Source: Gammaproteobacteria bacterium
GTDB lineage: Bacteria; Pseudomonadota; Gammaproteobacteria; HK1
DNA: 64,000 bases
Direction of reading: 5' to 3'
Assembly: GCA_022824305.1 (NCBI GenBank)
Contig: JAJEAD010000059.1
Coordinates: forward strand, 1 to 64,000
In this document: one piece after another, positions 41,012 to 50,218 of the stretch
How positions within the stretch are numbered: position 1 is the stretch's first letter
Layout of the letters: each line of letters opens with the position of its first letter
Notes under the pieces: model-generated
What the model was told of the DNA's origin: nothing
Databases searched by the model: none
The model's input: only the letters and a program-made list of their open reading frames with translations
Made by a program: the position numbers and the translations under genes

Positions 41012-43087
41012 TCAGGGCAGGGCGAACTCCTCCGCCAGCGCGGTCAGCTCGCGGCGGAAGGGAATGTCGGCCGGGCTCTCGCCGAGCTCGCGGGCGAAGC
41101 GGTGGCCCTCGTAGACCGCGGCCGCGATGGTCGCCGGCGCGTGGCAGTCGCCGATCCGGCGCACCGCCCGGATCCCGGCGTCGGCGAGGCGGGTCTCGTC
41201 CGCAGTCAGCGCGTGGTAGAGGGCGTCATCGGGCAGGCGTGACGTGATCATCACCACCGAGGCCGCGGGCAGTACGCGCTCGCGGGCGCTGTACACGCAG
41301 CGCACGCGGCTCTCCTGCCCGCCGATTCCGCCGAGCTCATGCCCGGTGATCAACTCCACCCCGAGCTCCATCAGGCGGGCGACCACGCGTCCGTGCTCGA
41401 GAGTGTTGCGCGTCCAGTCCGAGACGGTGATCTCGGGGGTGACCAGCGTCACCGCGAGGCCCGCCGCGGCCAGCTTCTCCGCGATCACCCCGCCCATGTA
41501 GTAGTGGTCGTCGTCGTAGACGAGCACCGGGCCCGGCGGGGTGGCGCCGTCCATGATGTCGTCAGGGGTGAAGACGTTCGCCCCATCGGCGCCGGGGATC
41601 GGCGCCTGGTGCGCGCGCCCGAAGCCGTCCCGGCGCCAGCGCGCTCCGGTGGCGATGCACACCTGCGACGCCCCGAGCTCGAGCACCGCGGCGAGATCGA
41701 GGCGGCTCGCGGGGTACACCTCGACGTTGCCCATCTGCTGGAGCTGGTAGACCCGGTAGTCGCGCACCCGTCCCCAGGCCGCGAGGCCGGGCAGGGCGCA
41801 TTCGCGCGCGACCCGGCCCCCGAGGCTCTCGCCCGCCTCCGCGAGCGTGACCGCGTAGCCGCGCTGGCCGGCCGCGCGCGCCGCTTCGAGCCCGGCCGGC
41901 CCCGCGCCCACCACGAGCACGGTGTCGTCGGTGGCCTTGGCGGGAATGCGCTCGGGGTGCCAGCCGCGGCGCCACTCCTCGCCCTTGGTCGGGTTCTGCG
42001 TGCAGCGCATCGGAGACATGACCTGGTTCCACGACACGCAGATGTTGCAGCCGATGCACTCGCGGATGTCTTCCGGGCGTCCTTCCTCGATCTTTCGCGG
42101 CAGGAAGGGGTCCGCGATGGAGGGGCGGGCCGCGCCGATGAAGTCGAGCACGCCCTTGCGCACGAGCGAGGCCATCCGGTCCGGCGAGGTGTAGCGGCCG
42201 ACGGAGACCACCGGCCTGGTCGTCACCTGCTTCACGAACGAGATGAAGGGCTCCTGGAACCCCTCCTCGGAGAAGCGGCTGGTCTGGGAGTCGTTGTCCC
42301 AGTCCGCCACGTTCACGTCCCACAGATCCGGCAGCTCCGCCAGCATCTCGACGATCTCGCGCCCTTCCTTGTCCCACTCCATGCCGTCGGCGCCGCGCAT
42401 CTCGTCGACCGCGAAGCGCGCCACCACGCCCATGGTGTCGCCCACCGCCTCCTTCGCGTCCTCGATCAGCTCGCGGAAGAGCCGCACCCGGTTCTCGAGC
42501 GACCCGCCGTACTCGTCGCTGCGGTGGTTGTAGCGGCGCAGCATGAAGTGGCCCGCGACCGAGAGGTCGTGCGCCGCGTAGCAGCACACGATGTCGAAGC
42601 CGGCGCGCTTCGCCCGCTTCACCGCTTCGAGGTGCCAGCGGCGGTACTCCCGGATGTCGCGCTTGTCCATCGCGCGGGCCTGCGCCGGGACGCTGCCGAC
42701 CAGGGGCATGTGGCTCGGGAAGATCGGGGCCTCGCGGCTGTAGAGGTTGGCGGCGTAGATGCCGTTGTGGGCCAGCTCGATGAGGGCAAGGGCGCCGTGC
42801 GCGTGCACCGCGTCGCACATGCGCGCGAGACAGGGGACGTCCTCGTCGGACCACATGCGGCACTCGGTGCCGGGGGTGAGGTCCGAGGAGGGATGAAAGT
42901 CGACCTGCTCGGTGGACACCACCGCCCATCCCCCTTCCGCCTTCACGCCCCGCATCGCCGCCATGCTGGAGGGAAAGGTGCGCCCCATGCCGTTGCAGTG
43001 CGGCACCTGGTAGAAGCGGTTCTTCGCGGTCACCGGGCCAATCGCCACCGGCTCGAAGAGCACGTCGTGTCGCGGATCTCTGCTCAT
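41012..43087 (-). CDS. Trimethylamine/dimethylamine dehydrogenase (6-S-cysteinyl-FMN, 4Fe-4S)
   Basis: The 691-residue protein keeps the main TMADH landmarks. C31 in FYQVPHC is the site of covalent FMN. The CYAAH segment keeps the active-site Tyr and His. DWDND keeps Trp and Asp of the amine pocket, followed by ARPSIADPFLP. The cluster motif is CIGCNIC...MRC, and the GEEWRRGWHPE block is close to TMADH. The C-terminal half has the ADP/FAD-like Rossmann motif VLVVGAGPAGLEAARAAG. It demethylates tri- or dimethylamine to give formaldehyde. ATG 43087 has AAGGAG upstream; the longer frame beyond it is shadow. The next genes are a 39-aa protein and an Fe-S protein, not ETF. Confidence 0.85.
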   Translation of the reverse strand: MSRDPRHDVLFEPVAIGPVTAKNRFYQVPHCNGMGRTFPSSMAAMRGVKAEGGWAVVSTEQVDFHPSSDLTPGTECRMWSDEDVPCLARMCDAVHAHGALALIELAHNGIYAANLYSREAPIFPSHMPLVGSVPAQARAMDKRDIREYRRWHLEAVKRAKRAGFDIVCCYAAHDLSVAGHFMLRRYNHRSDEYGGSLENRVRLFRELIEDAKEAVGDTMGVVARFAVDEMRGADGMEWDKEGREIVEMLAELPDLWDVNVADWDNDSQTSRFSEEGFQEPFISFVKQVTTRPVVSVGRYTSPDRMASLVRKGVLDFIGAARPSIADPFLPRKIEEGRPEDIRECIGCNICVSWNQVMSPMRCTQNPTKGEEWRRGWHPERIPAKATDDTVLVVGAGPAGLEAARAAGQRGYAVTLAEAGESLGGRVARECALPGLAAWGRVRDYRVYQLQQMGNVEVYPASRLDLAAVLELGASQVCIATGARWRRDGFGRAHQAPIPGADGANVFTPDDIMDGATPPGPVLVYDDDHYYMGGVIAEKLAAAGLAVTLVTPEITVSDWTRNTLEHGRVVARLMELGVELITGHELGGIGGQESRVRCVYSARERVLPAASVVMITSRLPDDALYHALTADETRLADAGIRAVRRIGDCHAPATIAAAVYEGHRFARELGESPADIPFRRELTALAEEFALP

Positions 43088-43176
43088 GGGCTCCAGTCTC
43101 CTTTCAGTATCGTGCGCGAGCGCTCCGGCTGAGGGGGCGTGGATCCGGGCTCTCGCCTGCGTGTCGATGCCGCGCC

Positions 43177-44400
43177 TCACTCGATGACGGGCATCTCCCG
43201 GGGCGCGCGCCGGGTCAGAAGCTCGCCCCCATCGGGGGTGATGACGATGTTCTCTTCGTGGACCAGTATCTTGCGTTCCGGTCCGTCCTTGCCGTCGACG
43301 AAGAAGGGCAGTCCCGGCTCGATGGTGAGGGTCATGTTCTCGATCAGCACCTGATCGTCGATGGGGCTGTTGGAGGGCGGCTCGCACATCCGCAGTCCGA
43401 TGCCATGACCGAGACGGCCCGAACCGAAGCCCTCGCGATTGACCTCCTTTCCCTCCGCTTCGGCGAGCACCTCGGCCTGCGCCAGCCAGACGTCCGAAGT
43501 CCGCCTTCCCGGTCGCGCCGCGGCAATCCCCGCTTCGGTCGCCCGCCACACCGCGTCGTAGGCGTGCTTCACCGCGTCCGACGGCTCGCCTACGGAGAAG
43601 TCGCGGTCGAAGTCGCAGAAGTAGCCTCGGTACGAGACGCCGGTATCGAGGATCAGCACGTCGCCCGCTTCCAGGCGGTGGTCGCCGGGCCCGAGGTTGA
43701 TGCAGGGGTAGCCGCCCGCTCCCGAGGTGCAGATGAGATAGGGGATCTTCTCGCCGCCCCTTCTCAGCACCTCGATCTGGAACTTTGCGGCGACCTCCCG
43801 CTCGCTGTCTCCCCGCATCGCGTAGGAAGGCAGGGCCTCGAAGGCGGACGAGACAAGCTGGCAGACATGGCGCATCAGTGCGATCTCGGCCGGCGACTTG
43901 ACCATGCGCATCGTGCGCAGCATCCAGTCCCCGTCGACGAGCTCGAGGGGCGCGACGCCCTCGCGAACCCGCAGAAAATCCCGGACCGGCATCGTCACCC
44001 GGCTCTCGCGGCCGAGCTCCGCTCCGATGCGGCCGTGTCTGCCCCTCGCCGCCTTCAGCGCGTCGATGCACAGGGACACGCCGTCGTCCTCGGGGTTGGG
44101 CGCCACCCAGCTCCGAATGTCGCCGATCCAGGGCGCGGTGCGACGGGCAATGATCTCGTTGCCGGAAGGCAGAACGAGCACGGGGTCGCCCGAACCCGGC
44201 AGCACGCAGTAGCGAGGGCGCGTCAGGTTCTGCCACACCGGCGCGTCAAAGCCGGTGAGATAGCGGAAGTTGTCCTCGCTGGTGATGAAGAGGGCGTCCA
44301 GCCCTTGCTCGTCCATGCGGGCCTGGACCGCCGAGATTCGGCTGCGGTGCTCGTCCGGGCTGATGGCGGGCGGTGCGGTGGGGTTCGATTCCACGCTCAT
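43177..44400 (-). CDS. M24-family metallopeptidase-like enzyme
   Basis: The 407-residue protein has a creatinase-type N-terminal domain and a pita-bread C-terminal domain. All five metal ligands are visible: D in ILDTG, D in CDFDRDF, H in GHGIG, E in TIEPG and E in HEENIV. ATG 44400 has GAGGA 8 nt upstream. Xaa-Pro peptidase is the default name. In a cluster for small methylated N-compounds, an ectoine-hydrolase-like (DoeA/EutD) or similar role is as likely. True creatinase lacks the metal ligands, so that is unlikely. It heads the TMADH operon. Confidence 0.8.
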   Translation of the reverse strand: MSVESNPTAPPAISPDEHRSRISAVQARMDEQGLDALFITSEDNFRYLTGFDAPVWQNLTRPRYCVLPGSGDPVLVLPSGNEIIARRTAPWIGDIRSWVAPNPEDDGVSLCIDALKAARGRHGRIGAELGRESRVTMPVRDFLRVREGVAPLELVDGDWMLRTMRMVKSPAEIALMRHVCQLVSSAFEALPSYAMRGDSEREVAAKFQIEVLRRGGEKIPYLICTSGAGGYPCINLGPGDHRLEAGDVLILDTGVSYRGYFCDFDRDFSVGEPSDAVKHAYDAVWRATEAGIAAARPGRRTSDVWLAQAEVLAEAEGKEVNREGFGSGRLGHGIGLRMCEPPSNSPIDDQVLIENMTLTIEPGLPFFVDGKDGPERKILVHEENIVITPDGGELLTRRAPREMPVIE

Positions 44401-44523
44401 GACGGGGTCCTCAGTCGTTCGCTCCGCCGCACCGGGAATCGGGCGCCGGCTCGATGGGTTGCACGAGAGTATCGCCGGCCTTCCGCATGATGATGCGTTC
44501 CGGTTTGCAGACGGAGCGATAGA

Positions 44524-45546
44524 ATGGTCACCGGAAATCAGATTGTCTCCAAGGGCCACAACTCCCGCACCATGACCTCCTTCTCCCCCACGCGCATCAT
44601 CGACATCGCGCCGCTCTTCTCGGGCGGCGACCCGGCGACGGAGCGCGCCGTTGCCGAAGCGCTCGCGGAGCATGGCAGCTTCGTCGCGGCCGGCTTTGCG
44701 GGCGCGGAGGGCTTCCGCGGGCGGATCGCCGATCTGCTCTCCTTCTTCTCGATGGAGGAAGCGCACAAGCTGGTGTGCGCCACCTGCCGGCACGTGCCGC
44801 GGAACCCGAACATCTACCGGGGCTTCTACCCGTTGCCGAAGAAGCCGCACTGGTCCCACAACGAGATCTTCGACATCGGCCCCGAGCCCGCGATGACCTG
44901 CCCCGAGGTGCCGGGGGCCGAGTCCTTCCGAGAGTCCAACGTCTGGCCCCGGGTCGAGCCGGTGCCGGAGTGGCGCGACAGGATGCTGGCGATGCTGCGC
45001 CTCCAGCGGGAAGTGGCGATGGTGCTGATGTCGGCCATCGCCCGCGGGTTCGGTCTCGAGGAAGAAACGCTGCTGGCGCCCGGCCGAGGGCGCAACGCGA
45101 CGCTCCGGCTGCTGCACTATGCGCCCGCTCCGCCGGAGTTCAGCTTCGAGGGCCATGTCGAAGACGAGAGCGAATGGCTTGACGACGGGCGCCGCCTGAT
45201 CGCCCGCAGCCACGTCGACACCGGCCTGCTCTCGCTCCTGTGGCAGGACGAGACCGGCGGCCTCCAGATGCGGGGCTCCGACGGGTGCTGGCGGGAAGTG
45301 CCCCTGGCGCCCGACGGGCTCTCGGTGCACTGCGGCGATCTCCTGAGGACGCTGACCGGAGGCCGTCTCGAAGGCACGCTGCACCGCGCCGTCAGCCGCG
45401 GCGGGGACCGGTGCTCGGTCGGCTTCTTCCTGGAGCCGGACTTCGAGACCGAGGTCGTCGCGCCCGCCGGCGGCCCGCCCGTGAGCTACGCGCGGCACCT
45501 CGTCAACGAGTTTCCCGACCGCTTCGAGGCGCCGCGGGCGGCGTGA
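44524..45546 (+). CDS. 2-oxoglutarate/Fe(II) dioxygenase, isopenicillin-N-synthase type
   Basis: The 340-residue protein has the iron triad H230-x-D232 (ARSHVDTG) and H287 (GTLHRAV), plus the 2-oxoglutarate-binding R296-x-S298. The N-terminal DIOX_N region (RIIDIAPLFSG) is present. ATG 44524 is chosen because GGAG sits 7 nt upstream; ATG 44572 would give a slightly shorter protein. It is transcribed divergently from the M24-TMADH operon and ends 3 bases from the convergent FAD oxidase gene. Substrate unknown; hydroxylation of a small N-compound would fit the region. Confidence 0.85.
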   Translation: MVTGNQIVSKGHNSRTMTSFSPTRIIDIAPLFSGGDPATERAVAEALAEHGSFVAAGFAGAEGFRGRIADLLSFFSMEEAHKLVCATCRHVPRNPNIYRGFYPLPKKPHWSHNEIFDIGPEPAMTCPEVPGAESFRESNVWPRVEPVPEWRDRMLAMLRLQREVAMVLMSAIARGFGLEEETLLAPGRGRNATLRLLHYAPAPPEFSFEGHVEDESEWLDDGRRLIARSHVDTGLLSLLWQDETGGLQMRGSDGCWREVPLAPDGLSVHCGDLLRTLTGGRLEGTLHRAVSRGGDRCSVGFFLEPDFETEVVAPAGGPPVSYARHLVNEFPDRFEAPRAA

Positions 45547-45549
45547 GCC

Positions 45550-46971
45550 TCAGCCGGCGCCCGGCGCCGCGCCGGGGTGCAGGGCCTCGATCGCCGCCGG
45601 GTCCAGGTGCCTGACGCGCGGCCACTCCTTCGACTTGCCGGGGTTCAGCAGTCCTTGGGGGTCGAGGCGCTTCTTCCAGGACAGGTGCCGGTAGTCGGCG
45701 TGCTTCATGCCCCCGTCCTCGATGATGAAGGTGTGGGGGTCCGATACCGGACAGCCGTGGTCTTCGTAGATGCGGATGATCTCGTAGAGGCGCTCGTCGG
45801 TGGTGTAGAAGACCACGGGCAGGTCGGCCGCCACCAGCTCATCGTTCAACCGGAAGAACTCGTGGTGCATCAGGACCTCGTCGCCGAGGATCTCGCGCAC
45901 CGCATCGACCCTTTCGGCGTCGATCGGCGCGGGGACCCGGACCTGGAGATAGGTGACGCTCGGGTCGACGTTCAGCACCTGCAGCGTCGTGTGGTTGAAG
46001 GAGAACTCGAACACGTGGGGCAGCCCTTCCGCCGCCATCTCCGTCTCGTCCAGGCTCAAGTCCGTCCTTCCCCCCCACTCCCGAACCAGCCCCACGAAGG
46101 CCGGCAGGTCCCCGCGGTCGATGAGCGTGAGCATGAGATGGCGTCCGGTCTCGACCCGCCCCTCGAGCTTCGCGAAGTAGGGCGTGAACCCGGCGTCCAC
46201 GGTGCAGACCAGCTTGCGGCGCAGGTCGCGGCGATGCCCCAGCGCCGTCCCGGCGTCGAAGGCGGCGCGGTAGGTCGGAAAGGAGGAGATGCAGTTGATC
46301 CAGTCGCGCTCGGGCGCGGTCTTCATCGTGAGCTCGGTGATCACGCCGTTGATGCCCCAGGCGTGGTGGAGGAGGTTCACGTCCTCGCCCGTGAACTCGT
46401 GGCGGACGGGCTCGGCCTCGAGCGAGAGCGCGCTGATGCGGATGATGTTGCCGTAGTCCTGCAGCATGCCGTGCTCGATGGAGCCGATGCCGACCGAGCC
46501 GCCGCCGACGAAGCCGCCGATGGTGGCGATGCGCTGGGTGGACGAGAAGATCGGCAGCTCCTTGCCGTGGGCGCGGAGCGCCTCGTTCAGGCGGTGCAGG
46601 TTGCAGCCCGCCTCGACCCGCACGAAGTCCTCGCCGATCTCGAGCACCCGGTCGAGCCCGGTCATCTCGACCACCAGCCCGCCCTCCAGGGGCACGGCCT
46701 GACCGTAGTTGCCGCTGCCGCGCCCGCGCAGGGTCACCGGAACCCGCTTCGCGTAGGCGAGCTTCAGCACCCGCACCAGCTCCTCCTGCGTACGGGGCCG
46801 GGCCACCAGGTCGGCGATGCACCCGTCCAGCTTGCGGGCGAGGATCGGGCTGTACCAGAAGAAGTCCCGGGACTTGGCCTTCAGGATCTTCGGGTTGTCG
46901 AAGGTGGGAACGTCTCCGAGCGCGCGGCGGAATGCCTGCCAGTCGATGGCGTTGTCAGCGGGTGTGTTCAT
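45550..46971 (-). CDS. FAD-linked oxidase (PCMH-type FAD-binding domain)
   Basis: The 473-residue protein has the p-cresol-methylhydroxylase/glycolate-oxidase-type FAD domain: VTLRGRGSGNYGQAVPLEGGLVVE near 79-102, and GGFVGGGSVGIGSIEHGM near 151-168. The end LDPQGLLNPGKS is typical. The enzyme probably oxidises a 2-hydroxy acid or a heterocycle. GGAG lies 5 nt before ATG 46971, which overlaps the upstream amidohydrolase by ATGA. It is the last gene of the minus-strand operon that starts at the quinone reductase-like gene. Confidence 0.85.
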   Translation of the reverse strand: MNTPADNAIDWQAFRRALGDVPTFDNPKILKAKSRDFFWYSPILARKLDGCIADLVARPRTQEELVRVLKLAYAKRVPVTLRGRGSGNYGQAVPLEGGLVVEMTGLDRVLEIGEDFVRVEAGCNLHRLNEALRAHGKELPIFSSTQRIATIGGFVGGGSVGIGSIEHGMLQDYGNIIRISALSLEAEPVRHEFTGEDVNLLHHAWGINGVITELTMKTAPERDWINCISSFPTYRAAFDAGTALGHRRDLRRKLVCTVDAGFTPYFAKLEGRVETGRHLMLTLIDRGDLPAFVGLVREWGGRTDLSLDETEMAAEGLPHVFEFSFNHTTLQVLNVDPSVTYLQVRVPAPIDAERVDAVREILGDEVLMHHEFFRLNDELVAADLPVVFYTTDERLYEIIRIYEDHGCPVSDPHTFIIEDGGMKHADYRHLSWKKRLDPQGLLNPGKSKEWPRVRHLDPAAIEALHPGAAPGAG

Positions 46972-48299
46972 GACTCTCCGTTCCTGAATGGTTCCCGATA
47001 CCCGGCGGCCGGCCGAGCGTCGCCGCCGCTGCCGGACAGGTACTCCTCCAGACTCTGCCGCGCGGCGCCGCGCACGACGTCCGCGCTGTGGAATGCGCCG
47101 GCGACCAGGAGATCGGCGCTTCGGCACCGATCGACCGGTTGCGCGTCGAGACCGAGCGCGCGGCGGGCGTCGGTGCTCACCGCCCTCAGCCAGGGAGCGA
47201 AGGGCGGGTCCAGGTGGGCGGTGAGGACCGCGAGCTCCAGGGCGTGCATGGGGTCGAGCCGGCCCACCGGGCAGAATGCGTCGGCGACGTTGTCCGAGCC
47301 GAACGCGACCCTCACGCCCGCATCGCGGAGCTCCCGCACCCGGGTGATGCCGCGGCGCTGCGGAGTCCCTTCTCCGCGCCCCTGCAGGTAGAGGTTCGTG
47401 GCGGGGAGCGCCACGATGGAGACGCCGGAGCGGGCAATCAGCTCGATTACGCGCGCGAGCCGCTCGCCTTCGAGGTTCATCAGCGCGCAGGCGTGCCCGC
47501 ACAGCACCGGCCCTTCGAAGCCGGTCTCGACGAGCGCCCGCGCGATCGCCTCCAGGCCCTCGGGCCCCTGTCCGAGGCTCTCGTCCACGTGAAAGTCGAG
47601 CGCCAGGGAGTGTCGCTCGGCGAGCTCGATCACGCGACGCAGGCGGGCGGGCATGTCGGCCTGCCCGAGCACGAACACGCCCAGGGCTCCGTCGCCCGAG
47701 GCGAGCAGGCGGGCGGCGGCGGAGACGTAGCTCCGGTCGTCGAAGTCCGGAAGCGAGAGCAGCGCGCAACGCTGCACCGTCACCGGCGGCGAGGCCTCCG
47801 CGGCGAGCTCGCCGATGATCTCCCAGGCGAGCGGAGCGCTCCCCTGCGGGACATGCTCCGCGTCCCAGTCGACGTGGGTCCTGACGGCGCCGCACCCGCT
47901 CGCGCGAAGCTCGGCCAGCCCCCGGCCCGCGCGCTCCCGGAGGTCTTCGCGGGTCCAGCGGGCCCGGTCCGCCTGCTGGTCCTCGATCGCCCGGTGCAGG
48001 TCGCCACCCACCGGGCCGAGTCTCGACACCGTGTGGCACTTGTCGAGGTGGCAGTGGGGCTCCGCCAGGCGCGGCAGCACCACGCGACCGCCGAGATCGC
48101 GCTCGGCGGCGGCGTCCACCGGCGCGCCGCGCGCGAGCAGGCGGCGCACGCGCCCCTCCTCGATCAGCAGGTCTCCCCGCAGGCAGTCGTGCTCGGCACG
48201 CCCGCCGAAGGCTTCGGGCTCCTCCACCAGTGCGCGGGGAACGCGCGCGTCCCGCAGTACCAGGCGGCAGCGCGCGCCGGGCTCAGGCCGGGAACGCAT
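46968..48299 (-). CDS. Cytosine-deaminase-like amidohydrolase
   Basis: The 443-residue protein has the metal-dependent amidohydrolase motifs: HCH in AEPHCHLDKCH, H in DFHVDESL, H in CGHACAL, and D in AFGSDNVADAF. This is the cytosine/creatinine deaminase branch. It would deaminate or open a heterocyclic amide. It overlaps creatininase by 17 bases upstream and the FAD oxidase by 4 bases downstream, so the three are probably made together. Confidence 0.85.
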   Translation of the reverse strand: MRSRPEPGARCRLVLRDARVPRALVEEPEAFGGRAEHDCLRGDLLIEEGRVRRLLARGAPVDAAAERDLGGRVVLPRLAEPHCHLDKCHTVSRLGPVGGDLHRAIEDQQADRARWTREDLRERAGRGLAELRASGCGAVRTHVDWDAEHVPQGSAPLAWEIIGELAAEASPPVTVQRCALLSLPDFDDRSYVSAAARLLASGDGALGVFVLGQADMPARLRRVIELAERHSLALDFHVDESLGQGPEGLEAIARALVETGFEGPVLCGHACALMNLEGERLARVIELIARSGVSIVALPATNLYLQGRGEGTPQRRGITRVRELRDAGVRVAFGSDNVADAFCPVGRLDPMHALELAVLTAHLDPPFAPWLRAVSTDARRALGLDAQPVDRCRSADLLVAGAFHSADVVRGAARQSLEEYLSGSGGDARPAAGYREPFRNGES

Positions 48300-49086
48300 C
48301 CAGGCCGTCCGGCGACAGGCGGTCGAGCTCGCGCAGCATGGCGATCAGGTGCTCGACCCCGCGATCGAGCAGCAGCTCCCCCTTCTCCACGCTCGCGGCG
48401 GCGGCGTTGCCGCAGGCGCCCTCGCGATTCAGGTCATGGATGAGCCACGCCACCTTGACCGCTCTCGAGCCGACGCCGAGGTAGTCGTGGTCCTCCGCCC
48501 ATTGCTCGCTGCGGGAGCGGAAGTCCCGGGCGAGGTTCATGTCCACGAGGTGGCCCCGCGCGGCCAGCATCACCGAGGTCTCGCCGTCTCCGCCGTGGAT
48601 GCCGTGGACGAGCTCGCGCGAGTCGAAGAGGTCCGAGCTGTCGAAGAGGGAGGACCAGGAGCACGTGGCCGCGAGCATGCCGTGCCGTGCCCGCAGGTCC
48701 CGCGCGACGATGTCGAGCGCGGCCGTGTTGCCGCCGTGGCCGTTGTAGAACAGGAGCTTGCGCACCCCGGCGCGGGCGACGCTCGCGCCTATCTCCATCC
48801 ACGCGCGCATCAGGGTCTCCGCCGACAGGGTGAGCGTGCCGGGATAGGCGATGTGCTCGTTGCTCTTGCCGATGGGCATGGTGGGCAGGAAGAGGACCGG
48901 CAGGTCCCCGAGGCGAGGCGCGGCGCGGGTGACGATCTCCTCGATGATGTCCCGGTCGACCGAGACCGGCAGATGGGGTCCGTGCTGCTCGATGGCGCCC
49001 ACCGGGAGGACGGCGATGGTCCGGGACGCGTCGAGCGCGCGAAACTCCGCCGCCGTCAGGTCGGCCCAGTAGCGCTTGGCGCTCAT
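48283..49086 (-). CDS. Creatininase-family amidohydrolase
   Basis: The 267-residue protein has the binuclear metal ligands of creatininase: E33, H35 and D44 (GAIEQHGPHLPVSVD), H117 in NGHGGN, and E169 in GDGETS. The fold covers creatinine amidohydrolases, MftE-like peptidases and formamide hydrolases. Next to a cytosine-deaminase-like enzyme and a Rid protein, breakdown of a cyclic amide such as creatinine, hydantoin or a pyrimidine derivative is plausible. ATG 49086 overlaps the Rid stop as ATGA. Confidence 0.87.
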   Translation of the reverse strand: MSAKRYWADLTAAEFRALDASRTIAVLPVGAIEQHGPHLPVSVDRDIIEEIVTRAAPRLGDLPVLFLPTMPIGKSNEHIAYPGTLTLSAETLMRAWMEIGASVARAGVRKLLFYNGHGGNTAALDIVARDLRARHGMLAATCSWSSLFDSSDLFDSRELVHGIHGGDGETSVMLAARGHLVDMNLARDFRSRSEQWAEDHDYLGVGSRAVKVAWLIHDLNREGACGNAAAASVEKGELLLDRGVEHLIAMLRELDRLSPDGLDAFPA

Positions 49087-49487
49087 GACGGCGTGCCCGG
49101 CCTGGCCGCGATGGCTTCCACCTCCACCTTGAAGACCTCCCGGGCGAATCCCGCGACCACCATCAGGGTGGACGCGGGCGGCGGGTCGACCGATTCGATG
49201 AAGGCGTCACGGGCAGCCATGTAGTCAGGGAGGTAGGCCCGGTCGGTCACGTAGGCATTCAGCCTGACCACGTCCGCCGCGCCCATGCCCGCCTCGTCGA
49301 GCACCGCGCGGATGTTCTCGAAGCAGAGCGTGGCCTGGGCGGGCGCATCTTCCGGCACCGCGTCGTCGGGCCCGATCCCGAGCTGACCCGAGCAGAACAG
49401 GAGGTGTGCTCCGGCCCCGACCGAGACGCCGTGCGAGTAGCGCGCGAAGGGGGGACGGATGAGCGGGGGGGTGAAGTGGGAGAGCAT
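49083..49487 (-). CDS. Rid/YjgF family protein (first copy)
   Basis: The 134-residue protein has the family pattern YSHGVSVGAGAHLLFCSGQLGI, with VRLNAYVTDRAYLPDYMAARDAFI and a C-terminal PPASTLMVVAGFAR. The Arg of the active site (family VP-AR...E pattern) appears as GFAR. Rid proteins hydrolyse reactive enamines or imines, or process aminoacrylate-type intermediates, which fits an adjacent deaminase and amidohydrolase. GGAGGAGG lies 8 nt before ATG 49487; the longer frame above is shadow. Confidence 0.87.
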   Translation of the reverse strand: MLSHFTPPLIRPPFARYSHGVSVGAGAHLLFCSGQLGIGPDDAVPEDAPAQATLCFENIRAVLDEAGMGAADVVRLNAYVTDRAYLPDYMAARDAFIESVDPPPASTLMVVAGFAREVFKVEVEAIAARPGTPS

Positions 49488-49522
49488 GTTCGAAGCCTCC
49501 TCCGTGCGGATTCGACCCTGCC

Positions 49523-50113
49523 TTAGAGGCGCTGGATCCGGCGGCGGACCTTCTCCACGAACGCGCGGCGCTGCTCGTGCGTGGTCGAGTCCATGAGATG
49601 GAGCCCGAGCCAGAAGGTCCGGCACCGGCGATGACAGCAGTTCCGGAGCGACCGGAAGAAGAACTTTCTCGCCGGTGCGCCCATCCCGAAGGTCCACCAC
49701 CACCATGGCGAGCCGAGCGTGGTCACCACCCCCATGAGGCGGATGTTGGTCAGGTGCGGCGTCCAGTCCATCTTGTCGGTCGGCAGGGTGAAGGTGGCGT
49801 GCGGCACCCACACCCGGTCGACCCAGCCCTTGAGCATCGCCGGCTGCCCGTACCACCAGGTCGGGTAGACGAAAATCAGGCCGGTGCACCAGCGTAGCTG
49901 ATCGAGGTGCGTCTTCACGGGGACCTCGTTCACGCCGGGGGTGGGGTAGCCGAGCCATTCCTTCTCGTCCATCACCGGCTCGAATCCCTCCGCGTAGAGG
50001 TCGATCACCCGCACCTCGTGGCCCCGGCCCTCCGCGGTCTCCACCACCGTGTTCTTGAGGGCGGCGTTGAAGCTCGAGCCCGAGGGATGGCAGTGGACGA
50101 CGAGGAGCTTCAT
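49523..50113 (-). CDS. NAD(P)H quinone reductase-like flavodoxin-fold protein
   Basis: The 195-residue protein has the flavodoxin_2 pattern: LLVVHCHPSGSSFNAALK (FMN phosphate region), then IFVYPTWWYGQPAMLKGWVDRVW (about 90-112), and VVTTLGSPWWWW. It reduces quinones or nitro/azo compounds with NAD(P)H and FMN. ATG 50113 fits the family start; the extra ten residues upstream are unlikely. It is the first gene of the operon leading to the Rid and creatininase genes, and 105 bases after the CocE-type gene. Confidence 0.87.
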   Translation of the reverse strand: MKLLVVHCHPSGSSFNAALKNTVVETAEGRGHEVRVIDLYAEGFEPVMDEKEWLGYPTPGVNEVPVKTHLDQLRWCTGLIFVYPTWWYGQPAMLKGWVDRVWVPHATFTLPTDKMDWTPHLTNIRLMGVVTTLGSPWWWWTFGMGAPARKFFFRSLRNCCHRRCRTFWLGLHLMDSTTHEQRRAFVEKVRRRIQRL

Positions 50114-50218
50114 CGCCCCCGCCCCGGACGTACGCTCACCCAAGGCCGCGGGCGCGAGGCCCGGAGGACGTTCGCGCGCGAACGGTGTGCCCCTCGACTG
50201 GCGCGCAAACCCGCGGCC

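Noticed and set aside
41012-44236. N-terminal extension of the TMADH frame to 1074 codons
   Set aside because: The family start, Shine-Dalgarno and conserved N-terminus are at 43087; the extra part is antiparallel-frame shadow of the M24 gene.
43177-44400. Creatinase, suggested by the nearby creatininase
   Set aside because: All five metal ligands of active M24 metallopeptidases are kept; true creatinase has lost them. The two genes are also in different operons.
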